The notes beneath the pieces are model-generated. The model was not told the origin of the DNA and did not search any database. It saw nothing but the letters and a program-made list of their open reading frames with translations. The position numbers and the translations under genes were made by a program. From the NCBI GenBank assembly GCA_947444255.1, contig CANEZU010000003.1, positions 1 to 36,863 of the forward strand: a stretch of DNA of 36,863 nt, given 5' to 3'. Positions 1 through 7,901 of the stretch are shown in pieces. Position 1 is the stretch's first letter. Each line of letters opens with the position of its first letter. This DNA comes from Flavobacteriaceae bacterium (GTDB lineage Bacteria; Bacteroidota; Bacteroidia; Flavobacteriales; Flavobacteriaceae).

Positions 1-1020
1 AATATATTCACTAGAAATAGCGCAATTGCAAGTCTAAGTCCAAGTGTTGCTGGTGGAACCGTTATCAGTTATTCTGCGAGTCCCGATTTACCAAATGGAT
101 TAACTTTAAATACTGAAACCGGAACAATTTCTGGAACACCAATAGGAATTAGTACCGATGCAACTTATACTATCACGGCTACTAATTCTGGCGGAAATAC
201 CTCTTTTGGAATTTCTATCACCGTAAATGATATCGCGCCCTCTGCTTTGTCGTATTCGAATGCTAATATATTCACTCGAAATAGCGCAATTGCAAGTCTA
301 AGTCCAAGTGTTGGTGGTGGAACCGTTATCAGTTATTCTGCGAGTCCTACTTTGCCCTCAGGATTAACTTTAAATACTACATCGGGAATAATTTCTGGAA
401 CGCCAATAGGAATTAGTACCGATGCAACTTATACTATCACGGCTACTAATTCTGGTGGAAATACCTCTTTTGGAATTTCTATCACCGTAAATGATATCGC
501 GCCCTCCGCTTTGTCTTATTCGAATTCAAACATATTCACTAGAAATAGCGCAATTGTAAGTCTAAGTCCAAGTGTTGGTGGTGGAACCGTTATCAGTTAT
601 TCTGCGAGTCCCGATTTACCAAATGGATTAACTTTAAATACTGAAACCGGAACAATTTCTGGAACGCCAATAGGAATTAGTTCAGATGCAACTTATACTA
701 TCACGGCTACTAATTCTGGTGGAAATACCTCTTTTGGAATTTCTATCACTGTAAATGATATCGCGCCCTCTGCATTATCATACTATGATTCAAATATTTT
801 TAAACTGAATAGCCCTATTTCAAATTTAAATCCAAGTAGTACTGGCGGAACAGTAATCGGGTATTACATTAGTCCAACTTTGCCAACAGGCTTGATATTG
901 AACACAGCAACCGGAATAATTTCAGGAACGCCAACAGTAATTAGTGCTTTAACTACTTACACAATTACTGCTACAAATTCTGGTGGAAATAGTTCTTTTG
1001 TTCTAATGATTACAGTAGAA
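1..1020 (+). repeat. 264-bp in-frame tandem repeats (about four units)
   Basis: Units begin at 1, 265, 529 and 793, exactly 264 bp (88 codons) apart. Units 1 to 3 are nearly identical and unit 4 is clearly diverged. Unit 1 and unit 3 share a central variant (cccgatttaccaaatgg) that unit 2 lacks (cctactttgccctcagg), so neighbouring units are less alike than alternating ones. More units probably lie upstream of the window. Confidence 0.95.
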
Positions 1021-1275
1021 AATTCTTTAAATAATAATACTCTTAATCTTTCCAAATTTAAAGTCTATCCAAATCCTTTTAACAGTCTAATAAATGTATC
1101 TAGTGATATTGAGAAAGTTAACTTCAAAATATTTTCAACAGATGGAAAATTAATACAAGAAGGCCAACTTCAAAATTATCAAATAGATTTTCACAGTCTG
1201 ACCGATGGTATTTATACGCTTAAATTATTCTCGGAAGATAGAATAGAAACCAAAAAAATAATAAAACAGAACTAA
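1..1275 (+). CDS. Ig-like repeat protein with T9SS sorting domain (5' truncated by window)
   Basis: Frame 1 is open from the first base, so the gene starts outside the window; the ORF-track start at 247 is only an internal TTG. The visible 424 residues are four tandem 88-residue putative-Ig (He_PIG type) repeats with the typical LPxGLxLN, GxISGTP and TYTITATNSGG motifs, followed by a type A sorting domain (KVYPNPFNS near the start, then an FSTDGKLI segment and a basic KKIIKQN end). Type 9 secretion system substrates carry such C-terminal domains, which are cleaved when the protein is exported and anchored to or released from the outer membrane. The protein is therefore a secreted or surface protein, possibly an adhesin; what it binds cannot be read. 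The first three repeats are almost identical in DNA and the fourth has diverged. The gene ends just before a strong terminator shared with rfbD. Confidence 0.9.
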   Translation, partial: NIFTRNSAIASLSPSVAGGTVISYSASPDLPNGLTLNTETGTISGTPIGISTDATYTITATNSGGNTSFGISITVNDIAPSALSYSNANIFTRNSAIASLSPSVGGGTVISYSASPTLPSGLTLNTTSGIISGTPIGISTDATYTITATNSGGNTSFGISITVNDIAPSALSYSNSNIFTRNSAIVSLSPSVGGGTVISYSASPDLPNGLTLNTETGTISGTPIGISSDATYTITATNSGGNTSFGISITVNDIAPSALSYYDSNIFKLNSPISNLNPSSTGGTVIGYYISPTLPTGLILNTATGIISGTPTVISALTTYTITATNSGGNSSFVLMITVENSLNNNTLNLSKFKVYPNPFNSLINVSSDIEKVNFKIFSTDGKLIQEGQLQNYQIDFHSLTDGIYTLKLFSEDRIETKKIIKQN

Positions 1276-1280
1276 TATTA

Positions 1281-1323
1281 TTCAAATAAAACAGGAGCTA
1301 GTTTAGCTCCTGTTTTATTTGAA
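1281..1323. terminator. Bidirectional terminator between T9SS protein gene and rfbD
   Basis: A perfect 20-bp inverted repeat with a 3-base loop. The GC-rich core AGGAGCTA/TAGCTCCT is flanked by A-rich sequence on one side and T-rich on the other, so it reads as an intrinsic terminator for both convergent genes. Confidence 0.9.
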
Positions 1324-1324
1324 T

Positions 1325-2161
1325 TTATTTGCGTTCCAGAGATTCATCCCAATTATTGATATGAATTTTAAACTCCTTTTTAATTTTAGATTTATCTAAA
1401 ACACTATATTTTGGTCGCTTAGCCGGTGTTGGGAATTCAGAACTTGGAATTGATTTTAAATCAATACTAACTTTATTTATTTCAAATATTTTCTTGGCAA
1501 ATTCAAACCAACTAGCAGATCCTTCATTACTGAAGTGATATATGCCGTAGTTTTTACTTTCACTTAAAATAACTTCAACTATAACTTCGGCTAAATCTAC
1601 CGCATGAGTTGGCGTGCCGATTTGATCATTTACAACACTTAGAGAGCTTCTATCCTCAGCCAATCGCAACATTGTTTTCATAAAATTATTCCCAAATTGA
1701 GAATATAACCATGACGTTCTGATAATAAAGTGCTCTTCTAATATTGATTGTACTGCTTGCTCACCTTCCCTCTTTGTTCTTCCATAAATTCCTTGAGGAT
1801 TTGTGATATCTTCTTCTGTGTAAGGAATGTTTTTATCACCATCAAAAACAAAATCAGTTGAAATATGGATTAGTTTAGTTTTGAATACCAAACAAATTTC
1901 TGCAAGATATTTAACTCCTAAAACATTTATTAAAGTTGCTTTGTCCTGCTCTGTTTCTGCTTTATCGACAGCCGTATATGCCGCTGCATTAATACAAAAA
2001 TCCGGTTTTATGCTATTAAAAACCTGTTCGATCTTTTGCCTATCTGTAATATCTAAATCGGAAGAAGAAAAGAAGTTAAATTGAATATCAGGATAATTCA
2101 CCGAAATGAATTCTAATGACTTTCCGAGCTGTCCATTTGCACCTGTTACTAGTACTACCAT
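1325..2161 (-). CDS. rfbD: dTDP-4-dehydrorhamnose reductase
   Basis: This enzyme catalyses the last step of dTDP-L-rhamnose synthesis, NAD(P)H-dependent reduction of dTDP-4-dehydrorhamnose, in the cytoplasm. The 278-residue protein has the Rossmann GxxGxxG motif as TGANGQLG (residues 6-13), the conserved AAAYTAVDKAE segment, an STDFVFDG strand and the YxxxK catalytic pair (Tyr126, Lys130), all typical of the RmlD family and of normal length. The ATG at 2161 overlaps the end of rfbC by 7 bp, so translation is probably coupled. It is the last gene of the leftward operon and is followed by the 1281-1323 terminator. The dehydratase rfbB is not in this operon. Confidence 0.95.
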   Translation of the reverse strand: MVVLVTGANGQLGKSLEFISVNYPDIQFNFFSSSDLDITDRQKIEQVFNSIKPDFCINAAAYTAVDKAETEQDKATLINVLGVKYLAEICLVFKTKLIHISTDFVFDGDKNIPYTEEDITNPQGIYGRTKREGEQAVQSILEEHFIIRTSWLYSQFGNNFMKTMLRLAEDRSSLSVVNDQIGTPTHAVDLAEVIVEVILSESKNYGIYHFSNEGSASWFEFAKKIFEINKVSIDLKSIPSSEFPTPAKRPKYSVLDKSKIKKEFKIHINNWDESLERK

Positions 2162-2706
2162 GCTTTTTTAGCTTTATCCAAAGTGGGAAGGATGCTGTCT
2201 TTTTCAGATATCAGAAGTTCCTTTTCATCCAAAATCCAGTCAATATTTAAGGAATGATCGTTATAAATAATTCCGCCTTCAGATGCTTTATTATAAAAAT
2301 TATCACATTTATAAAAAAAAGTGGCTGTTTCACTAAGCACCAAAAACCCATGAGCAAAACCTCTTGGAACAAAAAATTGTTTTTGATTATCACCAGAAAG
2401 TAAAATAGAAACGTATTCACCGAAAGTTTTTGAATAAGGGCGTATATCAACTGCCACATCCAAAACTTCACCCGATAAAACCCGAACTAATTTGGCCTGA
2501 CCGTGATCTCCAACCTGATAATGCAAGCCTCTCAAAACGCCCTTTGTTGAAAAAGATTGATTGTCTTGGATAAAATGAACGGCTTTCCCTATTCCTTTTT
2601 CGAAAGTTTTTTCATTAAAACTTTCCATAAAATAACCTCGTTCATCTTTTATAATTTTGGGCTCAATAATAAAGCAACCTTCAAGTTGTGTTGGTAAAAA
2701 AATCAT
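2155..2706 (-). CDS. rfbC: dTDP-4-dehydrorhamnose 3,5-epimerase
   Basis: Converts dTDP-4-dehydro-6-deoxyglucose to dTDP-4-dehydrorhamnose by epimerisation at C3 and C5. The 183-residue cupin protein has the usual length and the family signatures: RGLHYQ with catalytic His62, DVAVDIRPYSKTFG, FVPRGFAHGF, and the catalytic tyrosine in FFYKC (Tyr132). The start is ATG at 2706, 7 bp after rfbA, and the gene overlaps rfbD by 7 bp, so the three rfb genes are one transcription unit. Rhamnose is presumably destined for O-antigen or other surface polysaccharide, which fits the Wzz-like gene upstream. Confidence 0.96.
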   Translation of the reverse strand: MIFLPTQLEGCFIIEPKIIKDERGYFMESFNEKTFEKGIGKAVHFIQDNQSFSTKGVLRGLHYQVGDHGQAKLVRVLSGEVLDVAVDIRPYSKTFGEYVSILLSGDNQKQFFVPRGFAHGFLVLSETATFFYKCDNFYNKASEGGIIYNDHSLNIDWILDEKELLISEKDSILPTLDKAKKAW

Positions 2707-2713
2707 AAATTAT

Positions 2714-3571
2714 TTAAATTATATCTAAAAGATGCGTTCCGTATCCGCTTTTTAATAATGGTTCTGCAATTGTTCTAAGTTGATCGGAATCAATATATCC
2801 CATTTTAAATGCGGCTTCCTCGATAGATCCTATTTTTAATCCTTGTCTTTCCTCTATAACTTGAACAAATTGTGAAGCTTGTAACAAAGAATTGAAAGTT
2901 CCTGTATCGAACCAGGCTGTTCCTCGATCCAGAATACTAACTTTTAATTTTCCTCTTCTAAGATACTCTTTATTAACATCTGTAATTTCAATTTCTCCAC
3001 GATGGCTTGGCTTGATATTAGATGCTATTTCTACAACATCATTATCATAAAAATAGATTCCCGGAACAGCAAAATTTGATTTTGGTACTACTGGCTTTTC
3101 TTCAATAGAAAGAACATTTCCTTCAGTATCAAAATCAACTACACCATATCGCTCGGGATCATTAACGTGATAGGCATAAATAATTCCTCCTTCTGGATCG
3201 TTATTCTCCTGTAATAAATTTGACAATCCTGTTCCGTAAAAAATATTATCTCCAAGAACCAAAGCAACTTTATCCGTTCCAATAAATTCTTTTCCAATAA
3301 TAAAAGCTTCTGCTAACCCATTTGGGTTTTCTTGAACCGCATATTCAAAATGACAACCCAGTTTTGCACCATCACCCAATAATTGTCTGAATAAAGGTAA
3401 ATCATGTGGTGTAGAAATAATCAAAATTTCTCTTATTCCTGACCACATTAAAGTTGATAATGGATAATAAATCATCGGTTTATCATAAATTGGCATCAAC
3501 TGCTTACTAACCGCTAATGTTAGTGGATGCAATCTTGTGCCGGAACCTCCCGCTAATATTATTCCTTTCAT
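2714..3571 (-). CDS. rfbA: Glucose-1-phosphate thymidylyltransferase
   Basis: First enzyme of the dTDP-rhamnose pathway: glucose-1-phosphate plus dTTP gives dTDP-glucose. The 285-residue protein has the nucleotidyltransferase signature [13 protein letters not shown] (residues 6-18), [20 protein letters not shown], the metal-binding LGDNIFYG and RGTAWFDTG further on, and matches the usual RmlA length. The start is ATG at 3571, 30 bp after the Wzz-like gene. It is cotranscribed with rfbC and rfbD downstream. Confidence 0.96.
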   Translation of the reverse strand: MKGIILAGGSGTRLHPLTLAVSKQLMPIYDKPMIYYPLSTLMWSGIREILIISTPHDLPLFRQLLGDGAKLGCHFEYAVQENPNGLAEAFIIGKEFIGTDKVALVLGDNIFYGTGLSNLLQENNDPEGGIIYAYHVNDPERYGVVDFDTEGNVLSIEEKPVVPKSNFAVPGIYFYDNDVVEIASNIKPSHRGEIEITDVNKEYLRRGKLKVSILDRGTAWFDTGTFNSLLQASQFVQVIEERQGLKIGSIEEAAFKMGYIDSDQLRTIAEPLLKSGYGTHLLDII

Positions 3572-3601
3572 TTTACTTATTTTAAATTTAAATCTATCTT
3601 T

Positions 3602-4579
3602 TTATCCTTCAATTTTTGAAGCTTGCTTTTTATAAAATCGCATGAATAAGTAAAGAAAAACGTACAGAAAAACAAAAATTAAAGGGAATATAAATTTTAG
3701 TTTCCCATTTACAGCCTCCTTGTTTTCTTTGTTTAACGTATTACTGGTTTCTTTTATTATTTTGTCAAAACCAACTAATGTAATCCTAAAATATCCCTGT
3801 TCACTAATTAACTTATCTTTTGTTTTTATAACATCATTTAAAGGAGAGTTTTCATTATAATAAACCAATTTTTCACTTTTTAAATTAGTATCAGAATTTG
3901 TAAAACCATTCAAAAAACCATCTATTTGCGAAATTATAACATCATTTGCTTTTATTTTAATTCGAATATTATTAACCTCTTCTTTTTGAATTTTTTTATA
4001 AAATTCACTGTTATTAAGAAAGTTTATTAATGGTATTATGGTCTTTGAATAGCTAGTTTCCCTTTTTGTTGAAAACGAAATTAAATGATGCTTATAATTT
4101 TTACTAGTTGCTTTTTCTTCAATTATTTTTTTTAAATCATTGTCTTCCGACATTAATTTTAACAGCTCAAAGTTTTTTTCGTTGTCATTTATAAACTTAT
4201 AAATATCAACTATCGGTTCAATTTTAATTTGTGATAATTTTGAAGGTTCTTGAATTCCTATTGAAGCTAAAAAAACGGTGTCCTTTTCTTGTATTTTGGA
4301 TTGTAATAAATCGATTTTAGAATACAAATAATCAGTACTTCCAAAATTAGGCTGAACCACTATTTGATGGTTGTAGGTTTTATTAGTCTGATCTAAATAG
4401 ATTCCCAAGCCAAATCCAAGAATAAATAGAATTCCTATTACTATTTTATTTTTTATTAAAAATTGTAATCCTCTAAAAATTGAAGTATTCAAATTTTCAA
4501 AAAATTTACCGATTTTCCCTGAAATCATGGATAAATCAATTTCTTGATCTACTGAGTTTTTTTGGTCGATTTTACTCAT
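3602..4579 (-). CDS. Wzz-like chain-length/polysaccharide co-polymerase membrane protein
   Basis: The 325-residue protein has the topology of polysaccharide co-polymerases: a cytoplasmic N-terminus, a transmembrane helix around residues 46-62, a long Lys/Glu/Asn-rich extracytoplasmic and probably helical domain, and a second helix around 295-315 followed by a short basic tail. Motif conservation with enterobacterial Wzz is weak, so the call rests on topology and on the position directly upstream of rfbA-rfbC-rfbD. A role in setting O-antigen or capsule chain length is an inference. It sits 8 bp after the nucleoside-phosphorylase-like gene and 30 bp before rfbA. Confidence 0.7.
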   Translation of the reverse strand: MSKIDQKNSVDQEIDLSMISGKIGKFFENLNTSIFRGLQFLIKNKIVIGILFILGFGLGIYLDQTNKTYNHQIVVQPNFGSTDYLYSKIDLLQSKIQEKDTVFLASIGIQEPSKLSQIKIEPIVDIYKFINDNEKNFELLKLMSEDNDLKKIIEEKATSKNYKHHLISFSTKRETSYSKTIIPLINFLNNSEFYKKIQKEEVNNIRIKIKANDVIISQIDGFLNGFTNSDTNLKSEKLVYYNENSPLNDVIKTKDKLISEQGYFRITLVGFDKIIKETSNTLNKENKEAVNGKLKFIFPLIFVFLYVFLYLFMRFYKKQASKIEG

Positions 4580-4588
4580 TGTATTCTG

Positions 4589-6280
4589 CTATTTAAGGTT
4601 AAAAATTTGTTCTAATATCTTAATTGTAATTAAATAAGTAGGTTTAACTCCGGTTGTTCCTAACCCTCCCGAAGCTAGTGTACTTCCCGTTTCTAGTGGA
4701 TTATCCGAAGCATAATAGGCGTATCGAACTTTGACATCTGGATGAATACTTTTTCTGATTTTTGAGGCTGACTGAATCGCTTTTTGATAATAAGCCCCTT
4801 CCATTTCTAATCCAATAACTCCCCAAGTGGAATCATGGAAAAACTTTAATAAATCTTTATTTTGTAAGGAAGTTCCTAGAACTGTTATCATTGGACCTTC
4901 AAAAACAGCGATATCATTTCCTTCTAACATTTCTGCCGATAATTCATTATGAAAGAAATAATTATCTCCTGTTCCTTCATTTATGTGAGCAGATGGAATC
5001 ATGATATCTCCTTTTCCTCCTTGAAGTATTCCTGCTTTTCCCATAATCGAAACCGATTCTACATTGAGTAAAACCTTGTTATCGATTGCTTCTTGAAAAG
5101 GTTTCAACAACTCATCAATGGTTTCATAAGCTTGTTCTCCAAACGCATAATCCATTACTATTAGTACTGGTTTGGTTTCATCTAAATTTGAAATTGGAAA
5201 GGCTGATTTTTTTAAATCAATTTTCGCAGTATCAAATATTTGAACATCTATATTAGTTCCAGAAGTATCCGGAAGTGAAATCATCCCATTTTGTTTAGCA
5301 ATTTCTTCTACTTTATTTCTCAAATCATCAGCGCCCGATTTACTTAATTCTTCATAAATAAAGAAATCCGTTTGTTCTTTGAATTTTGATCTTAAAATAG
5401 GAGTCGCAAAAATCGAATTCATAACACTGTGCATATTTGCACTTATTATATGAATTGGACGGTCTAGAAGTTGGTTTTCCTTAAGCACTTCTTTAATATT
5501 ATTTGCCCATATTTCTCCATGAATATGATGTCCTAATCGCTCTCTCAAAATAGGACTAAAAGTGATGGTTCTTTTATTATTATCTAACACTTCTTCAATT
5601 GCTAATTTGCCCAGCCAATAAATTATATGCAAAAAACGATCCGGTTTTTCTGTAGTTCCAAAAGAATCATAGATCGATATTACTTCGGCAAAAGTTCTAC
5701 CTAAAATATTTGCTACGTGTGAAATTGCTTTTTCTTTATCAACTAAATTTAGTTTCTTATTAAGCAAAACGGTTTGTTCTAATTTCTGCCAATCCCTTGT
5801 CAATTCACCACTTTCATCAACTAAAACACGGTTTTTTATTTTGTGTGATTCAATAAAAATAAAGGTCAAATGGGTCAAAATATCATAAATGTCCGAGCGT
5901 CCTCGGGTAATTTCAATGTTTATTTGCTCTTCGTCAATTCGATAACAATTTCTACGTCGTTTTGGAGGTACAATAGCTTTAAAATGAGATTGAGAGTAGC
6001 CTTCATCAGAAGTTAGATTAATAAAACGACATTCTTCAATTCCGATAGGCAATCTTTCTATAACATATAAAAGTCCGTTAAGTTCTACTTTTTCCTCTGC
6101 TATAGAACCATAAATTTCTGGTCTTAATGACAGCAAGGCTTCTCTTAAGGTTTCGCCCGAAATTCCCATCGGTTTATAAAACCCACGGTTAAATAAATGT
6201 CTAATCGTAATGTACAATCGTTCAATAGCAGCTGACGATTCTTGCGCTCTGGAGCGCGAAATATTTTTAATTTCTTTCAT
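4589..6280 (-). CDS. AMP nucleosidase-like / nucleoside phosphorylase-fold protein (possibly the DUF6909 family)
   Basis: A 563-residue cytoplasmic protein. The C-terminal part resembles the nucleoside phosphorylase/AMP nucleosidase fold: it has a GKAGILQGGKGDIMIPSAH stretch, FEGPMITVLGTS, and then GLEMEGAYYQKA near residue 490, where MEG/MEA residues normally contact the ribose. The N-terminal half (about 280 residues, with several Arg/Lys-rich segments such as PPKRRRNC) is not a domain I recognise. I recall a Bacteroidota family called DUF6909 with this architecture, but cannot confirm it. Function is unproven; a nucleotide or nucleoside glycosidase is the best guess. It is the first gene of the operon leading into the rhamnose genes, with an ATG at 6280 about 20 bp from a TATATTTG promoter element. 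Confidence 0.6.
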   Translation of the reverse strand: MKEIKNISRSRAQESSAAIERLYITIRHLFNRGFYKPMGISGETLREALLSLRPEIYGSIAEEKVELNGLLYVIERLPIGIEECRFINLTSDEGYSQSHFKAIVPPKRRRNCYRIDEEQINIEITRGRSDIYDILTHLTFIFIESHKIKNRVLVDESGELTRDWQKLEQTVLLNKKLNLVDKEKAISHVANILGRTFAEVISIYDSFGTTEKPDRFLHIIYWLGKLAIEEVLDNNKRTITFSPILRERLGHHIHGEIWANNIKEVLKENQLLDRPIHIISANMHSVMNSIFATPILRSKFKEQTDFFIYEELSKSGADDLRNKVEEIAKQNGMISLPDTSGTNIDVQIFDTAKIDLKKSAFPISNLDETKPVLIVMDYAFGEQAYETIDELLKPFQEAIDNKVLLNVESVSIMGKAGILQGGKGDIMIPSAHINEGTGDNYFFHNELSAEMLEGNDIAVFEGPMITVLGTSLQNKDLLKFFHDSTWGVIGLEMEGAYYQKAIQSASKIRKSIHPDVKVRYAYYASDNPLETGSTLASGGLGTTGVKPTYLITIKILEQIFNLK

Positions 6281-6300
6281 TAAATATTTTATATAACCTA

Positions 6301-6308
6301 CAAATATA
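6301..6308 (-). promoter_or_regulatory. -7 promoter element of the rfb operon
   Basis: On the minus strand this reads TATATTTG, a perfect match to the Bacteroidota -7 consensus TAnnTTTG, 20 bp upstream of the ATG at 6280. No clear -33 TTG at the usual spacing. The same octamer occurs inverted at 6315-6322, forming an 8-bp inverted repeat with a 6-bp spacer. Confidence 0.55.
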
Positions 6309-6415
6309 GGTTTTTATATTTGGAGTTAATTATGGCTGTGTTATCAATAGATTAAACATTGTATTGTTTAACAATAAAATTTTTTTGTTCATTTAACTGA
6401 TCTTAATTAATCTTA

Positions 6416-7897
6416 TCAAATAAGTTTATCTGCAATTATTCGATCGTTGCTAAGTCTCGGAATTTTATTCTGTCCTCCTAATTTTCCTATTGATTTCATA
6501 TAGTCTTGAAAAGCATTTTTTTGAACTTTCGTAATAACTGCTTTTTGTAATACTTTGCCTATAATCAAATCGTCATAATACATGTTTTGTTTTCTCATTT
6601 CGGCATCAATAGCTGCAGCAAATACAGCGAAATCTTCTGGCTCATTTTCAAATTCGATAAACCATTCGTGATACGGTAATCCTTCTTTCGGATTTATTTG
6701 TGGAGCCACCGTAAATTCACTAATCCTGATATTTGTGTTTTCTAATGCTTTTTGCAAAGTTGCTTCAACCTCTTTTCCGATAACATGTTCTCCAAAAGCA
6801 GATATAAAATGTTTTATTCTTCCTGAAACTATTATTCTATAAGGTTGTAAACTTGTAAACTGAACTGTATCTCCAATATTATAGGCCCAAAGTCCGGCAT
6901 TTGACGAAATAATTAAAGCATAATTTACTCCGAGTTCTACCTCACCAATAGTATATCGTTTGGGCTGATCATTAAAAATTTCTTCTGCTTTAACAAATTC
7001 ATAAAAAATCCCTGCTTTTAAAAGTAGCAACATTCCCTTAGCTTTCTGTGAATCTTGATAAGCAAAAAATCCTTCTGAAGCTGGAAATAATTCAATGCTA
7101 TCTACTTTTCTTCCTATTAAATTTTCCATTTTGGATCGATAAGGCTCATAATTAACACCCCCGTAAATGAATAAATTAAAGTTTTTGAATAGTTCTCCAA
7201 TAGGCTTATTCCCTTTTTGATGTAATTTTTCAAAATACATTTGTACCCAAGCCGGTATTCCAGAAATTACCCGCATGTCTTCCTCTATTGTTTCACCAAC
7301 TATAGCGTCAATTTTAGTTTCCCAATCTTCTATACAATTAGTTTGCCATGAAGGCATTCTATTTTTTTGCAAATAATTGGGAACAAAATGAGCGACAATT
7401 CCAGACAAACGACCAAATTTTATTCCGTGTTTTTCTTCTAAAATTGGACTTCCCTGTAAAAAAATCATTTTTCCGTCTACAAGTGATGCGTTTCCAGTTT
7501 CATGAATATAATGCAAAATGGCATTTCGCGCAGCCTCAATATGAAAAGGCATGGATTCTTTGGTCAATGGGATGTATTTTGCACCAGAAGTCGTGCCTGA
7601 GGTTTTGGCAAAATATAATGGTTTCCCTTTCCAAAGTATATTTTCCTCACCTTCTACCGTTCGGTCCACATAGGGTTTGAGCTCTTCATAATCCCTAATA
7701 GGGACATTTTTTACGAAATCAGAAAAACTTTTTATTTTATTGAAATCATGATCTTTACCAAATTGCGTGTTTTGTGCCTGAAGTATTAAATCATTAAAAA
7801 CTTTTTGCTGAGCTTCAATTGGATTATTGGCCCACTTTTGAGTTTTAGTATAGATTTTTTTTGCAAATATTTTTGCTGCTATTTTTTTTACTGACAT
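6416..7897 (-). CDS. GH3 family acyl-adenylate-forming enzyme
   Basis: The protein belongs to the GH3 (auxin-responsive) family, part of the ANL adenylating superfamily, which in plants joins acyl acids such as jasmonate or auxin to amino acids. Visible motifs are the ATP-binding P-loop YFAKTSGTTSGAKYIPLT (about residues 95-112), FPASEGFFAYQ, YALIISSNAGLWAYNIGDTVQF and ISAFGEHVIGKEVE, spread over 493 residues as expected for the family. The bacterial substrate is unknown. The ORF-track start at 7909 is a TTG that overlaps the M23 gene; the ATG four codons later (7897), 4 bp after the M23 stop, is preferred. The gene is probably transcribed with the M23 gene. A functional link to the peptidase is not evident. 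Confidence 0.85.
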   Translation of the reverse strand: MSVKKIAAKIFAKKIYTKTQKWANNPIEAQQKVFNDLILQAQNTQFGKDHDFNKIKSFSDFVKNVPIRDYEELKPYVDRTVEGEENILWKGKPLYFAKTSGTTSGAKYIPLTKESMPFHIEAARNAILHYIHETGNASLVDGKMIFLQGSPILEEKHGIKFGRLSGIVAHFVPNYLQKNRMPSWQTNCIEDWETKIDAIVGETIEEDMRVISGIPAWVQMYFEKLHQKGNKPIGELFKNFNLFIYGGVNYEPYRSKMENLIGRKVDSIELFPASEGFFAYQDSQKAKGMLLLLKAGIFYEFVKAEEIFNDQPKRYTIGEVELGVNYALIISSNAGLWAYNIGDTVQFTSLQPYRIIVSGRIKHFISAFGEHVIGKEVEATLQKALENTNIRISEFTVAPQINPKEGLPYHEWFIEFENEPEDFAVFAAAIDAEMRKQNMYYDDLIIGKVLQKAVITKVQKNAFQDYMKSIGKLGGQNKIPRLSNDRIIADKLI

Positions 7898-7901
7898 ATC
7901 T

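Noticed and set aside
1-1020. Repeats as a CRISPR array
   Set aside because: The repeats are 264 bp, directly adjacent, in frame and encode Ig-like domains; there are no spacers and no cas genes.
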